Below, piece after piece: positions 1 through 8,742 of a stretch of 64,000 bases of DNA; the stretch's first letter is position 1, and each line of letters opens with the position of its first letter. The stretch comes from an uncultured delta proteobacterium. GTDB lineage: Bacteria; Myxococcota_A; Polyangia; Polyangiales; Polyangiaceae. The notes below the pieces were generated by a model. It did no database searches. It saw only the letters and a list, made by a program, of their open reading frames with translations, and was not told where the DNA came from. Made by a program: the position numbers and the translations under genes. The stretch covers positions 1-64,000 of the forward strand of contig CAITIQ010000574.1 in the NCBI GenBank assembly GCA_903892415.1, written 5' to 3'.

Positions 1-120
1 CCCGCTGTCGTTGCGCCGCCCGCTGTCGTTGTGCCGCCCGCTGTCGTTGCGCCGCCCGCTGTCGTTGCGCCGCCCGCTGTCGTTGCACCGCCCGCTGTCG
101 TTGGACCGCCCGCTGTCACT
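1..120 (+). repeat. 18-bp in-frame tandem repeat
   Basis: About six and a half copies of an 18-bp unit (CCGCCCGCTGTCGTTGCG with changes in the last three bases) encode PPAVVA-type hexapeptides. The array runs off the left edge, so the copy number is a minimum. Near-identity at the DNA level points to recent slippage or recombination. Confidence 0.9.
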
Positions 121-873
121 GAGTTGGCCGCTCCAGCGGCAGTGCTTTCGGCCCCGCCGATGTTCTCACCAGCGCCCGCCGCAGTATTGCCGGTGGCGGA
201 GCTCCCTAAGCCGGTCGCAGCGGAAAGACCCGCCTTTGCTGGTGCTGCCGATCCCAACGTGGCCTTGGTGGAGGCTCGCCCAACTTCAGCACTGGGACCC
301 ACCGGGACGATCGCACCGAACGCGGGCTTGACCGCAAATCACGTGCCCGCGTTTCTTGCCGCCGCGGCGAACGAAGCTGGTGCCGGTGGGCAGGCGAGCG
401 GCACACCGCCAGCAACGCCGGGGGAAGCACATAGCCCGTGGCTTAAGGAGGTGGGGGCAGTTTCCATCCCGGTGCCCGAGTATCGGCCGGAGCCTGAACC
501 GAAGCCCGAGCCCAAGCGAGCTGAACCAAGCGGGTCGAGCGGGAAAGGCCTGCTGATTGGCCTCGCGGTGCTGGTGATTATCGGTTTGGCGGCGGGTGCC
601 TTCGTGTTTCGACAGAAGTTGGCAGGTGCGTTCGGCGGGCCGGAGGCGAGCGACAAACCCGTACAACTTGATGCGCCGACAGCCGACAAGCGACCTGCTG
701 TAACGACCACAACGCCGGCTGCAACGACAGCTGAACCAACCGCCTCTGCCTCAGCCACCACAACGGCTGTTCAGCGACCGCTTCCGACGCCTGTTACGCC
801 GCCCAATCCCGGCACAGGTAGCAAGCCGCCTGCACCGAAGATCGAGCCGAAGTTCACACCGACTGAACTCTGA
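1..873 (+). CDS. C-terminal part of a Pro/Ala/Val-repeat single-pass membrane protein (5' end outside window)
   Basis: The frame is open from base 1 and stops with TGA at 871-873, so the start lies upstream of the window. The visible 290 codons begin with a hexapeptide repeat (PPAVVA-like), continue as a Pro/Ala/Glu-rich linker ending in alternating PEP/KPEP residues, then one hydrophobic helix at codons about 183-203. A Thr/Ala/Pro-rich tail follows and no folded domain is visible after the helix. This layout (cytoplasmic module, Pro-rich linker, one membrane helix, low-complexity tail) is common in myxobacterial kinases and zinc-ribbon proteins, but the diagnostic N-terminus is not in view, so no function is assigned. 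Confidence 0.75.
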   Translation, partial: PAVVAPPAVVVPPAVVAPPAVVAPPAVVAPPAVVGPPAVTELAAPAAVLSAPPMFSPAPAAVLPVAELPKPVAAERPAFAGAADPNVALVEARPTSALGPTGTIAPNAGLTANHVPAFLAAAANEAGAGGQASGTPPATPGEAHSPWLKEVGAVSIPVPEYRPEPEPKPEPKRAEPSGSSGKGLLIGLAVLVIIGLAAGAFVFRQKLAGAFGGPEASDKPVQLDAPTADKRPAVTTTTPAATTAEPTASASATTTAVQRPLPTPVTPPNPGTGSKPPAPKIEPKFTPTEL

Positions 874-874
874 C

Positions 875-904
875 GGCTCGACAATGGAGGGCTCGACAAT
901 GGAG
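875..904. repeat. 15-bp tandem duplication in intergenic spacer
   Basis: Two perfect head-to-tail copies of GGCTCGACAATGGAG lie directly after the stop of the upstream gene. Each copy holds an in-phase ATG/GGAG-like string but no ORF follows. Likely a neutral duplication. Confidence 0.85.
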
Positions 905-972
905 GGCGTTGCTTCAGACTTTGTATGAAAGTCGAGCATTCGCTCTGCTTGTGACATGCTCTTAGGACTCGC

Positions 973-1761
973 TTGTTAGACCGCTTAGAATTTTCAAAGG
1001 TGACGGTGGTGGACGAGGACTCGTTCTCCCACGTTGGGCTGTACGCAGATCTCAAAGAGGTGGCGCGCACGAGTGACCTGGCGTTCTTCGTGCCGAGCCC
1101 ACGCGGCGCTCCGGCCGGCCAGCGAACGCTGCTGCTAAACCTGCTCTTTTGGGAACCGGGAACCAGCGACGTATTGGCGGATGATCTGCTGCCTGCTGAC
1201 GTCTTGATGCACGTAGTTTGGCATCACCTCGGCGCTCGATACTTGCCTCGGGGTGGGTTGTGCGACCTCTTCGTAGAGGCGATCGCAAGCGCCTTCGATC
1301 TGTACCTCGTCGGCCGGTTGCTGGGCATGCGTCCCGACTCCGACTTCCTGAGCTCACAGGTCCCGCGAATGGCAGAGGCCGCAGAAGACGCTGGCGTGAG
1401 CGAGGAAGAGTTCGAACGCTTGCTCGCGCGCACTGCAGAAGAGCCGGAGCTCGCATTTGAAGAGACGCGTCAGCTGCTGTTCGATGCCAGCCGTGCACTT
1501 GTCTCGATACGCTCCCCGCGCGAAGCCGACGAGCTGTTGCAAAGCTTCGAGAAGCGACCGTTCGGCGCCCTGCTTCACCACTACGAATGGGCAACCTGGG
1601 TGCTCAGAACACGGCTCGACGGTCCTTCTGCCAATGACGAAAAGGCGATCGAGCTCGACCGTGTTCTGCGCGAGCAGCAGCGTTCACTCGATTGGCTCGA
1701 AAAACAATGGGTGCAGCGCGCCCTCTCGCAACCGCACAACTCAAACCTCGGAGCGCCATGA
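973..1761 (+). CDS. Conserved-looking protein of unknown function, 262 aa
   Basis: I do not recognise this protein. It is soluble, acidic and rich in Leu/Ala/Glu, with no signal peptide, membrane helix or nucleotide-binding motif. An in-frame stop at about 952-954 limits the start to the TTG at 973 or a GTG at about 1000; neither has a strong Shine-Dalgarno sequence. The middle contains a VVWHHLGAR stretch followed by a predicted helical region, and the C-terminal third is charged and helical. Its stop overlaps the start of the next gene in an ATGA arrangement (1758-1761), so the two are probably translationally coupled and may work together. Confidence 0.7.
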   Translation: MLDRLEFSKVTVVDEDSFSHVGLYADLKEVARTSDLAFFVPSPRGAPAGQRTLLLNLLFWEPGTSDVLADDLLPADVLMHVVWHHLGARYLPRGGLCDLFVEAIASAFDLYLVGRLLGMRPDSDFLSSQVPRMAEAAEDAGVSEEEFERLLARTAEEPELAFEETRQLLFDASRALVSIRSPREADELLQSFEKRPFGALLHHYEWATWVLRTRLDGPSANDEKAIELDRVLREQQRSLDWLEKQWVQRALSQPHNSNLGAP

Positions 1762-3311
1762 CGAAGTCGGACAAGGACGTTCAGAATTCAGAGGAGGAGT
1801 CGGTTCCACTAAGTACACGCGATGTGGAGCTCGAGCCGGTGAGCCTGCGCGACATCGAGATTATCCTCGCACCAGGCAAGGCACCGCCACCCCTCGGCAA
1901 CAAGCCGCCTCCAGCAAAGTCGGGCGGGGCCCGACTCGAGCTGCCAAAGCCGGCACGGCTTGCCGAGGCGGCCAAAGCCAAGAGCCCAGCCGACCGGCCG
2001 ACCAGACCCGCGGGCGTATTCGATCGTAAACCGGTACAACGCGACCGCGAGGACTCTGCCACCATCGATCTCGATGCGCTGGTGGGCGGAAAGAAGGCCT
2101 CCGCACCGCCGCCGCTCGCGACCAATCTGGACGTAGTGATTGCACCGCGTGAGCCGCGCATTCCGAAGCCTCCCCCGAGAGCGCCACTGAAGAATCGTGC
2201 GAGCGTGCCAGACGACGGCCCGACCGCCCTGACCAAAGAAGTCGCGTCTTCCATCGAGCCCGAAACAAAGTCGGCGGAGCCCAAGAACGAGATTGCTGAC
2301 AGCGCGGCCGCAAGTCACGAAGCGCCGCTTGAGCCAAAGCCAGCGGAACTCACGAGTTCGGGCCCGCAAGCGCTCGAAGACTTCGTCGTCGACCAGCCGG
2401 TGCAGACGGAAGCATCCACCGCACCAAGCACGCCGCCTCCGAGCACGCCGCCCGTCGAGTCGGCGCCCCCCGCGCGCCCCGTGCTCAAAGCTGCGCCGAA
2501 GCCACCTCGAAAGGTTCGTACGGCAGAAGATGAGGCGAGCGACACGTCAAGCGACAAGGCGAGCGATGAACAGCCGCCCAAGTCGCGACGCTCCAGCAGG
2601 CCGCGCAGCTCTGTCGCGGCCAAGAGTGTACAGCCGCGTCCTCGCGAATCGGCGCCGCCCGCAGCCGAGCAACGGTCTCGTCCGGTAGCCCTCTATGCGG
2701 CACTCGGACTCTTGGCGGCAGGTGGAGTGCTGTACGCGGCGACGCGTTCGGAAGAAGCACCCAAGGCCCCAGCCGTTGCAACGGCCAGCCCAACCAGCGC
2801 TGCAACAGCGACCCAAGCGGCATCCGTCGCAACACCTCTGCCCAGTGAGCCGACCTCGGCACCGTTTGCAAGCGCGGAACCGCCGCCAACGACGAGCGCC
2901 CCCACCGAGCCGGTCAAGACGGCCACCGGCACGCTGCCTCTACCCACGAACACCTCCACAGCCGCCGAGCCGAAGCCCGAACCTACGGGCACGCTGCCGA
3001 AGCCAACGGCAACCGTAGCGGCCACCACGGCACCGGCCGGCGCACCGTTCGACCAGGGAGCCGCAAAGGCCGCACTTGGCGGCGCGATGGGCCAGGCCAC
3101 GGGATGCAAAGCGGCTGGGGACCCGAGCGGTGTGGCGCGCGTCTCGGTTACCTTCGCGCCCTCGGGTCGCGTTACCCAAGCGATGGTGCAAGGGCCGCCC
3201 TTTGCCGGAACCGCCACTGGCGGCTGCATCGCAAGGGCCTTCAAATCAGCTTCGGTCCCGCCATTTTCCGGAGATCCGGTCACCGTGCAAAAGACCGTCA
3301 ACATGCCCTGA
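1758..3311 (+). CDS. Membrane-anchored protein with AgmX/PglI-type C-terminal domain, 517 aa
   Basis: ATG at 1758 overlaps the upstream stop (ATGA). Residues 1 to about 310 form a Pro/Ala/Lys/Glu-rich, low-complexity cytoplasmic region. One membrane helix follows (VALYAALGLLAAGGVLYAA, about residues 330-350), then a Thr/Pro/Ala-rich spacer. The last ~85 residues form a compact domain with two cysteines, a GVARVSVTFAPSGRV strand and a closing VQKTVNMP. That C-terminal block resembles the TonB-like AgmX/PglI domain found in myxobacterial motility and envelope proteins. I infer an envelope-spanning adaptor; the partner is unknown. Coupling to the upstream gene suggests a two-protein unit. Confidence 0.7.
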   Translation: MTKSDKDVQNSEEESVPLSTRDVELEPVSLRDIEIILAPGKAPPPLGNKPPPAKSGGARLELPKPARLAEAAKAKSPADRPTRPAGVFDRKPVQRDREDSATIDLDALVGGKKASAPPPLATNLDVVIAPREPRIPKPPPRAPLKNRASVPDDGPTALTKEVASSIEPETKSAEPKNEIADSAAASHEAPLEPKPAELTSSGPQALEDFVVDQPVQTEASTAPSTPPPSTPPVESAPPARPVLKAAPKPPRKVRTAEDEASDTSSDKASDEQPPKSRRSSRPRSSVAAKSVQPRPRESAPPAAEQRSRPVALYAALGLLAAGGVLYAATRSEEAPKAPAVATASPTSAATATQAASVATPLPSEPTSAPFASAEPPPTTSAPTEPVKTATGTLPLPTNTSTAAEPKPEPTGTLPKPTATVAATTAPAGAPFDQGAAKAALGGAMGQATGCKAAGDPSGVARVSVTFAPSGRVTQAMVQGPPFAGTATGGCIARAFKSASVPPFSGDPVTVQKTVNMP

Positions 3312-3387
3312 GGGCGGTTCTGTTCACTACGTCCGCCCTCGGCGGAACTTCGGCCGTGCGTAGGCAAGGCTGTACTAAGCTCCGCGC

Positions 3388-5184
3388 GTGCTCACCGCGC
3401 TACGCGTCAAGAACTTCATCCTAATGGACGAACTCGAGCTAACGCTCGAGCCAGGACTCAACATTCTCACCGGCGAGACTGGCGCTGGTAAGTCGATCGT
3501 GATCGGGGCGCTCAATCTCGTGCTGGGCGCGCGAGCGAGTGGAGATCAGGTGCGGCCGGGCGCTGATGAAGCCGAGATCGAGGCGCTTTTCGATTTGTCA
3601 GACACGGACCCTCTACGCGCGAAGAACGTAGGTCGATTGAGCTCCGCCGGCCTGGTGCCCAACGGGGAACTCGTGATCCGGCGCGTCATTGCCTCAACCG
3701 GGCGCTCGCGGGCGTATCTCAACGGCCGCCTTTGCACCACCAGCGAGCTGACGGCACTCGCGCACGACCTCGCCGATGTCGCCTCCCAACACGAGAGCGT
3801 CGCTCTCACCGATCCCTCCACCCATCTCGGGCACCTCGATCAATTCGCAAAGCTCGAGCAAGCCCGTGCCGCACTGGCAGAAGAAGTCGCCGAACTGGAG
3901 GCCATCCTCGGGACGATCGAAGAGCTCTCCTCGCGGGATCGTTCACGCAGCGAACGCGAAGCCTTCGTTCGCTTCCAGTTGACCCAGATCGGCGAGGTGG
4001 CGCCGCAGCCCAATGAGCACGCGGAGCTCTCCTCCGAACGGCGCCGGCTGCGACATCACGAAAAGCTGAGCACTCTCGTAACCCGCGCAACCGAGCGGTT
4101 GGAAGCAGAAGACGGTCTTTGCGATCAGTTGGCGCGCGTTGCCTCTGACTTGCGCGCTGCAGCCGAGCTCGACGACACACTCGAGCCACTCGCGAAGACG
4201 CTCGACATGTGCTGGGCCGAACTAAGGGACGCAGCTGGGCGCGCGACTCGTTACCGCGAAGCACAAGAACACGAACCCAATCGCCTGTCGGAGATAGAAG
4301 AGCGCCTCTACCGCATCGAAGGTCTGCTGCGGCAGTTTGGACCAACTGAAGCAGACGTGCTCGCAACGCAAACGCGCTTGTCTCGCGAGCTCTCCGACTT
4401 CGAGAGCTCGGAATCTCGGCTCTCGGAGGAACGCGAGAACCTCAGCACGCGACTACCGGCCGTAGAGGAACGCGCGGTACGTCTTTCCAAGGAGCGCAAG
4501 CGAGCCGCTGAGAAGCTTGGCGTAGCCATCAGTAGTGAATTGGCAGAGCTCGGCATGGGCGGAGCTCGCGTATCGGTCGAAGTGGAGGCTTTGCCTCCGA
4601 GAGAGAGCACCCACGCACTCTCTGTGGGCGGTGCTCGGCTATCGCGCGACGGCATCGACCGAGTCGAGTTTTTGATCGCACCCAACAAGGGCATCGATCC
4701 AAAGCCTCTGCGTAAGATCGCCTCCGGTGGCGAACTCTCGCGAGCGCTCCTAGCGTTGAAGCGAGTCCTTGCGGAGAGCGGCCCCGCGGGCCTGTACGTG
4801 TTCGACGAAGTGGACGCCGGAGTCGGGGGCGCCGTCGCCGAACGGATCGGCTCTGCGATCGCCGACGTCGCCAAGCACCATCAGGTCCTTTGCATCACAC
4901 ATCTCGCGCCGATCGCGATGTTTGCCGACGCGCACTTCGTGGTGCGCAAGAACGACCAGTCGGGCGTGATGAAGAGCTCGGTGGTGCGTGTGCGTGAGCG
5001 CGAGCAAGTACATGAACTCGCGCGGATGATCGCCGGAGCCAAGATCACACCCGCAGCCGAACAGGCCGCCAAAGAGATGCTCGACGAGGCGCAAGCAAGG
5101 CGCTCTGGCGCACAGAAAACACGCGCTCGGGCAGTAGAAGCTCCAGCGCCTGAGCGGCCGACGAAGAAAAAGGCAGTCAAGTAG
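3388..5184 (+). CDS. recN: DNA repair protein RecN, 598 aa
   Basis: RecN is an SMC-like ATPase that acts in double-strand break repair. The sequence shows Walker A GETGAGKS at residues 29-36, a central charged coiled-coil region (about 150-370), the ABC signature ASGGELSR near residue 446 and Walker B VFDEVDAG near 472 followed by the conserved ITHLAPIA segment. Length is close to the usual 550-600. The start is GTG at 3388, giving the classic LTALRVKNF N-terminus. The last ~35 residues are an Arg/Lys/Ala-rich tail (ending TKKKAVK) beyond the family core. It follows the previous gene after 76 bases and appears monocistronic. Confidence 0.97.
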   Translation: MLTALRVKNFILMDELELTLEPGLNILTGETGAGKSIVIGALNLVLGARASGDQVRPGADEAEIEALFDLSDTDPLRAKNVGRLSSAGLVPNGELVIRRVIASTGRSRAYLNGRLCTTSELTALAHDLADVASQHESVALTDPSTHLGHLDQFAKLEQARAALAEEVAELEAILGTIEELSSRDRSRSEREAFVRFQLTQIGEVAPQPNEHAELSSERRRLRHHEKLSTLVTRATERLEAEDGLCDQLARVASDLRAAAELDDTLEPLAKTLDMCWAELRDAAGRATRYREAQEHEPNRLSEIEERLYRIEGLLRQFGPTEADVLATQTRLSRELSDFESSESRLSEERENLSTRLPAVEERAVRLSKERKRAAEKLGVAISSELAELGMGGARVSVEVEALPPRESTHALSVGGARLSRDGIDRVEFLIAPNKGIDPKPLRKIASGGELSRALLALKRVLAESGPAGLYVFDEVDAGVGGAVAERIGSAIADVAKHHQVLCITHLAPIAMFADAHFVVRKNDQSGVMKSSVVRVREREQVHELARMIAGAKITPAAEQAAKEMLDEAQARRSGAQKTRARAVEAPAPERPTKKKAVK

Positions 5185-5290
5185 GCCAGCGAATTGTGGG
5201 AAAGCGCGGTCCACCTCGGTATCATCGAGGCTGCGCCGCTTTTGACGCCTTCGGGCGCTGTAAACCACTCGGCGCGCCGTCGAGGAGCCC

Positions 5291-5836
5291 ATGACCATAC
5301 GTCCTTACCTAGCCGCCTTGGTCCTGATTGGCTGCGCCAAAGGCTTCGCTCCCAGCTACGACGACTCGAGCGAAGGGGCGAACGCAAGCGACGGAGGGGC
5401 TGGTGGAGACGGGGGCATCGCTGCGAATGGAGGCGGACCGTCCAACGGAGGCGGACCGTCCAACGGAGGCGGACCGTCCAACGGAGGCGGACCGTCCAAT
5501 GGCGGCGGACCGTCCAATGGCGGCGGACCGTCCAACGGAGGCGGACCGTCCAACGGCGGTGGTGGTGAGGGCGGCAGCGGCGGAGCCCCAGGCTTTTGTG
5601 GTGACGTAAACTGCGAGGCGGCGATTGGCGAAACTTGTTCGTCGTGCCCGGCCGACTGCGGCGCATGTCCTGGGCAGTGCACTCACGACTCCTGCACAAC
5701 TGGAACGCCGCTCGATCCAAGCTGCAGTCAGGCGGCTCTCCTTGCCTGCACCGTCCACATGGACACCGACTGCTGCACCGTAGCGTGGGACAGCTTCTGC
5801 GCGGACGTCTACGGCGTCATCGCGAACTGCATGTAG
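5291..5836 (+). CDS. Lipoprotein with GGGPSN repeat linker and Cys-rich C-terminal domain, 181 aa
   Basis: The N-terminus is a short lipoprotein signal (lipobox LIGC, mature Cys about residue 15). It is followed by an acidic Ser/Gly stretch, then seven copies of GGGPSN, then Gly-rich sequence. The C-terminal ~75 residues contain about 15 cysteines in CxxxC, CxxC and CC patterns, so a disulfide-stabilised extracellular domain is likely. Gly/Asn linkers with cysteine-rich heads are typical of myxobacterial surface lipoproteins of unknown function. Flanked by recN and a convergent EAL gene; likely a single-gene unit. Confidence 0.85.
   Translation: MTIRPYLAALVLIGCAKGFAPSYDDSSEGANASDGGAGGDGGIAANGGGPSNGGGPSNGGGPSNGGGPSNGGGPSNGGGPSNGGGPSNGGGGEGGSGGAPGFCGDVNCEAAIGETCSSCPADCGACPGQCTHDSCTTGTPLDPSCSQAALLACTVHMDTDCCTVAWDSFCADVYGVIANCM
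5429..5554 (+). repeat. Seven-copy 18-bp tandem repeat inside the lipoprotein gene
   Basis: Seven units of GGAGGCGGACCGTCCAAC, differing only at GGA/GGC and AAC/AAT synonymous positions, encode GGGPSN. Being in frame, copy-number change would alter linker length without breaking the gene. Confidence 0.95.
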
Positions 5837-5860
5837 TCGGGCTCGACGCGGCAGCTTGGA

Positions 5861-7099
5861 TCAACGCGGCAACCTCGCTGGCCGTCCAAAGAAGTAGCCC
5901 TGCAACCAATTGCAGCCCAAATTCACGAGCACATCGCGCTCGGCCTGCGTCTCGACACCTTCCCCAACGACCGTCGTGCCGATGTCACGGCATACGTCGA
6001 TCAAGGAAGCCACCAACTTGCGCTTCACCGAGTCCTGGTCCACATCGCGAACAAGCGTCAGATCGAGCTTGACGATATCTGGGCGCAGCTCGGCAAAGCT
6101 GGTCAGCCCTGCGTAACCAGCCCCAAGATCGTCGAGTGCGATGCGGAACCCCATCGCGCGGAGCCGCGCCATCCGGCGCTTGACCTCGGCAACGTCGGAG
6201 AGCGCCGCGCGCTCGGTGATTTCGAGCACGACGCGCGAGGCGTGAGGTGCAAGCGGACTATCCGCAGCAAGCAGCGAATCATCGAGCAGGTCCGACGCGT
6301 GAAGGTTCACGAAGACGTCCACTTCCGAGCTGAGCGACCGCACGTCTCGGCCAACACACTCACGCACCGTCCGGCCTAAGACCGACATCTGCTCCAGCGC
6401 TTCGGCCAGGTCGAGAATCGCACCTGCCGTCGAGGTGGCTGGGTCATCGCTGCGGACCAACGCCTCAAACGCTCGCACTCGGCCCTCGGGCGAGACGATG
6501 GGCTGATAAACCATGAAGAGCGCCCGCAGCACACCGTTGAAGTCAGCTCCCAACAGTCGGAAGTCATGCTGCGGTGTCGGTGGATCGGAAGCGGCCCGCA
6601 GCACCGCGCTGCGTGCGCGGGCGGTGTTGCATTGAACCACCGCCTTCTCGATGGCGATGATGATGCGCTCGTCACTGAGCGGCTTCAGCAGATACTGAAA
6701 GGCGCCGTGCTCGACCGCTTGGGCCGCCGTTGCGACGTCAGGGGCCCCTGTCATCAGCAACACGGGCAGATCGGCATCGTGCTCTCGTGCGTACTGCAAC
6801 AGCTCGATCCCCGAAAGCTCCGGCAGAAAGACCTCGGCCAGGACAGCGTCGAAGCGTTCGGTCGCGAGTCGCTGACTTGCGTGAACACCGTCGTGAGCCC
6901 CATGCACGTTGAACCCAGCAGCAGCGAGCGCACCGCCAATCCCCGACCCCTCCGCTTCGACCACGAGCACCCGGCCACGGGATGGAGCGGGCGTGGAGGC
7001 TTCATCACGCAAGAACTGAGCGCGCAGCTCCGGATCGTCCACAAGGACCGATCCCGTCGCCGTCACCTCAGACAGCGGCGTCTCTTCTCGACGATCCAC
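5861..7099 (-). CDS. Receiver-like domain fused to an EAL cyclic-di-GMP phosphodiesterase, 412 aa
   Basis: A response-regulator-like domain (about residues 42-155) precedes an EAL domain (about 185-410). The EAL part keeps the residues expected for catalysis: EAL at 212-214, Asn265, Glu293, the Asp-Asp pair 323-324, Lys344, Glu380 and Gln400, so hydrolysis of cyclic di-GMP is likely. The receiver is abnormal. The phospho-acceptor position is Glu89 (in VLAEVFLP) instead of Asp, and the acidic pocket reads VEAE, while Thr117 and Lys139 remain. Start is GTG at 7099, 51 bases after map on the same strand, so it is probably the third gene of a lipoprotein-map-EAL operon. Confidence 0.93.
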   Translation of the reverse strand: MDRREETPLSEVTATGSVLVDDPELRAQFLRDEASTPAPSRGRVLVVEAEGSGIGGALAAAGFNVHGAHDGVHASQRLATERFDAVLAEVFLPELSGIELLQYAREHDADLPVLLMTGAPDVATAAQAVEHGAFQYLLKPLSDERIIIAIEKAVVQCNTARARSAVLRAASDPPTPQHDFRLLGADFNGVLRALFMVYQPIVSPEGRVRAFEALVRSDDPATSTAGAILDLAEALEQMSVLGRTVRECVGRDVRSLSSEVDVFVNLHASDLLDDSLLAADSPLAPHASRVVLEITERAALSDVAEVKRRMARLRAMGFRIALDDLGAGYAGLTSFAELRPDIVKLDLTLVRDVDQDSVKRKLVASLIDVCRDIGTTVVGEGVETQAERDVLVNLGCNWLQGYFFGRPARLPR

Positions 7100-7150
7100 G
7101 GTTCACATGTTCGCCGTGTGGAGAGCGAATCGCAACGACGAAGATGCGAC

Positions 7151-7954
7151 TCAACCGCCAATCAGCGCGGCAGCCAGATGTTCTTCGCTGTTCTTCAGCG
7201 GCCGCGAGCGTTTGGTCAACACCTCGCACCCGGTCTTGGTCACCACGATGGTGTGCTCAAACTGCGCCGATAGCGAGCCGTCCAGGGTTACCGCGGTCCA
7301 TTTGTCCGCCAAGACCTCCACTTCGTAGCCGCCGAGGTTGATCATCGGTTCGATCGTGAAGACCATACCGGCTTTGAGCCGAAGGCCCGTTCCGCGCTTG
7401 CCGACGTGAGACACCTGGGGCGCCTCATGAAAGGTGCGACCGATACCATGCCCGACGAACGCCCTTACGACGGAGCAGTTTTGGCCCTGTGCGTAGCCTT
7501 GAATGGCCGCTCCAATGTCCCCAAGCTTGGCCCCTTCGCGCACTTCTTGAATCGCGAGGTCCAAGGACTTGCGACAGACCTCGGTAACGTGACGAGCCTC
7601 ATCCGAGACCTCACCGACGAAGAAAGTCGCCGATGTATCGCCGAAAAAGCCTTCGAAGATGGTGGTCACGTCGACGTTGATGATGTCCCCATTCTGGAGC
7701 ACTCGAGGCCCGGGAATGCCATGACACACCACCTCATTGACCGAGGTGCACACGCTCTTCGGAAAGCCGTGATAGTTCAGCGGAGCCGGAATCCCGCCCC
7801 GTTTCAACGTGTCTTCATGAACGAAGGTGTTGATATCCTCGGTGGTGATTCCCGGACGAAGCATATCCCCAACGAGGATGAGCGTCTCCGCTGCCATCTG
7901 GCTTGCCGCGCGGATCCCAGCTACCTCACGCACGGTCTTGATGCTCACGGTCAT
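7151..7954 (-). CDS. map: Methionine aminopeptidase, type I
   Basis: Removes the N-terminal methionine from nascent proteins in the cytosol; a two-metal M24A peptidase of about 250-270 residues. The metal ligands are visible in order: Asp in IINVDVTT, Asp in FGDTSATF, His in GHGIGRTFHE, Glu in TIEPM and Glu in AQFEHT. The substrate-pocket histidine in YHGFPKS is also present. There is no N-terminal zinc-finger extension. ATG at 7954 overlaps the stop of the upstream lipoprotein gene (ATGA), so it is translationally coupled. It is not beside secY/adk or rpsB, so a second map copy may exist elsewhere. Confidence 0.96.
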   Translation of the reverse strand: MTVSIKTVREVAGIRAASQMAAETLILVGDMLRPGITTEDINTFVHEDTLKRGGIPAPLNYHGFPKSVCTSVNEVVCHGIPGPRVLQNGDIINVDVTTIFEGFFGDTSATFFVGEVSDEARHVTEVCRKSLDLAIQEVREGAKLGDIGAAIQGYAQGQNCSVVRAFVGHGIGRTFHEAPQVSHVGKRGTGLRLKAGMVFTIEPMINLGGYEVEVLADKWTAVTLDGSLSAQFEHTIVVTKTGCEVLTKRSRPLKNSEEHLAAALIGG

Positions 7955-8547
7955 TTGTTGACCTCCTTTAGCGCCACCGCTTCCTGAACGACAGCCGCGA
8001 TCTCAGGCGAATCGACGGCCATGTAAAAGTGGATTGCTACTTCGTCATCTGGGGCGGCAAATCGCTTGAAGAATCCGACGAACACGCGCTTTTGAATCAG
8101 GGCATCCTGGGTCTTTACCAGGCCGTACGCCGGGTCCCCCGGATCCACGATCACCTCAAATTCCTGCTCTTGCATCGAGGCTTCGGCCAGTGGCTGAACC
8201 ACGCGCAAACCGAGTCTGTAGGTGCCGCCTCGAGTTGATTCGAGCGTAAAAGTCCGAACCTCGACGCGGGCGGCTAGCTCGGCCTGCTGGGCACGTAACC
8301 AGAGGCTTTGGTCTTTGCGAGGAGCGCTGGGTGGCATCAGACCGAGCGCGGCCGGATCCACCTCATCGCCGAAAAGACGACGGTCCTCCCCTTGCCACGG
8401 TGGGAGGCCAAGGGTCTTCGCCGAAACGACGACCTCATCCATGGACGAACAACCAGGTGTTAGAGCCAGTGCCCCTAACAGAAGCAGCCGTGCGCGCACG
8501 AAATCGCCGGTTGCGGATCGGCCAGAGTCGGTGGAAAATCGGCTCAT
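7951..8547 (-). CDS. Putative lipoprotein, 198 aa
   Basis: First gene of the leftward map operon. The N-terminus has a basic stretch, a hydrophobic helix and a lipobox LTPGC (Cys about residue 33), so outer-membrane or periplasmic anchoring is likely. The mature part alternates charged helices and short strands (for example TYRLGLRVVQPL and EFEVIVDPGDPAYG). No cysteines other than the lipid-bearing one are present. I do not recognise the family. The stop overlaps the map start by 4 bases. Confidence 0.75.
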   Translation of the reverse strand: MSRFSTDSGRSATGDFVRARLLLLGALALTPGCSSMDEVVVSAKTLGLPPWQGEDRRLFGDEVDPAALGLMPPSAPRKDQSLWLRAQQAELAARVEVRTFTLESTRGGTYRLGLRVVQPLAEASMQEQEFEVIVDPGDPAYGLVKTQDALIQKRVFVGFFKRFAAPDDEVAIHFYMAVDSPEIAAVVQEAVALKEVNK

Positions 8548-8742
8548 TGAGGGGTTCTAGCTACCACACGACCCTTCGGTTGTCACAGGTCCCACCTGCG
8601 ACGATGAGTTGATGCGTGGTCATTTGCAATGTTTTGATAGAAGCTACGTCCAACGCCCTCGATGGCTCTTGACCTTCATGGTCAGCCGCGACGGTGCGGA
8701 ATCTGCTTCGCCAGGGATGCCTCGCGAACTCTTGGAGGAATG

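Noticed and set aside
5429..5554. Possible CRISPR array
   Set aside because: The repeats are contiguous, in frame and have no unique spacers or cas genes.
5309..5758. Open frames with VGRSA or PPPLDG repeats opposite the Gly-rich lipoprotein
   Set aside because: They arise from reading the 18-bp repeat array on the other strand; the lipoprotein frame has signal and domain.
6566..7273. 235-residue plus-strand frame
   Set aside because: Antisense to the receiver-EAL and map genes, no domain or start signal.
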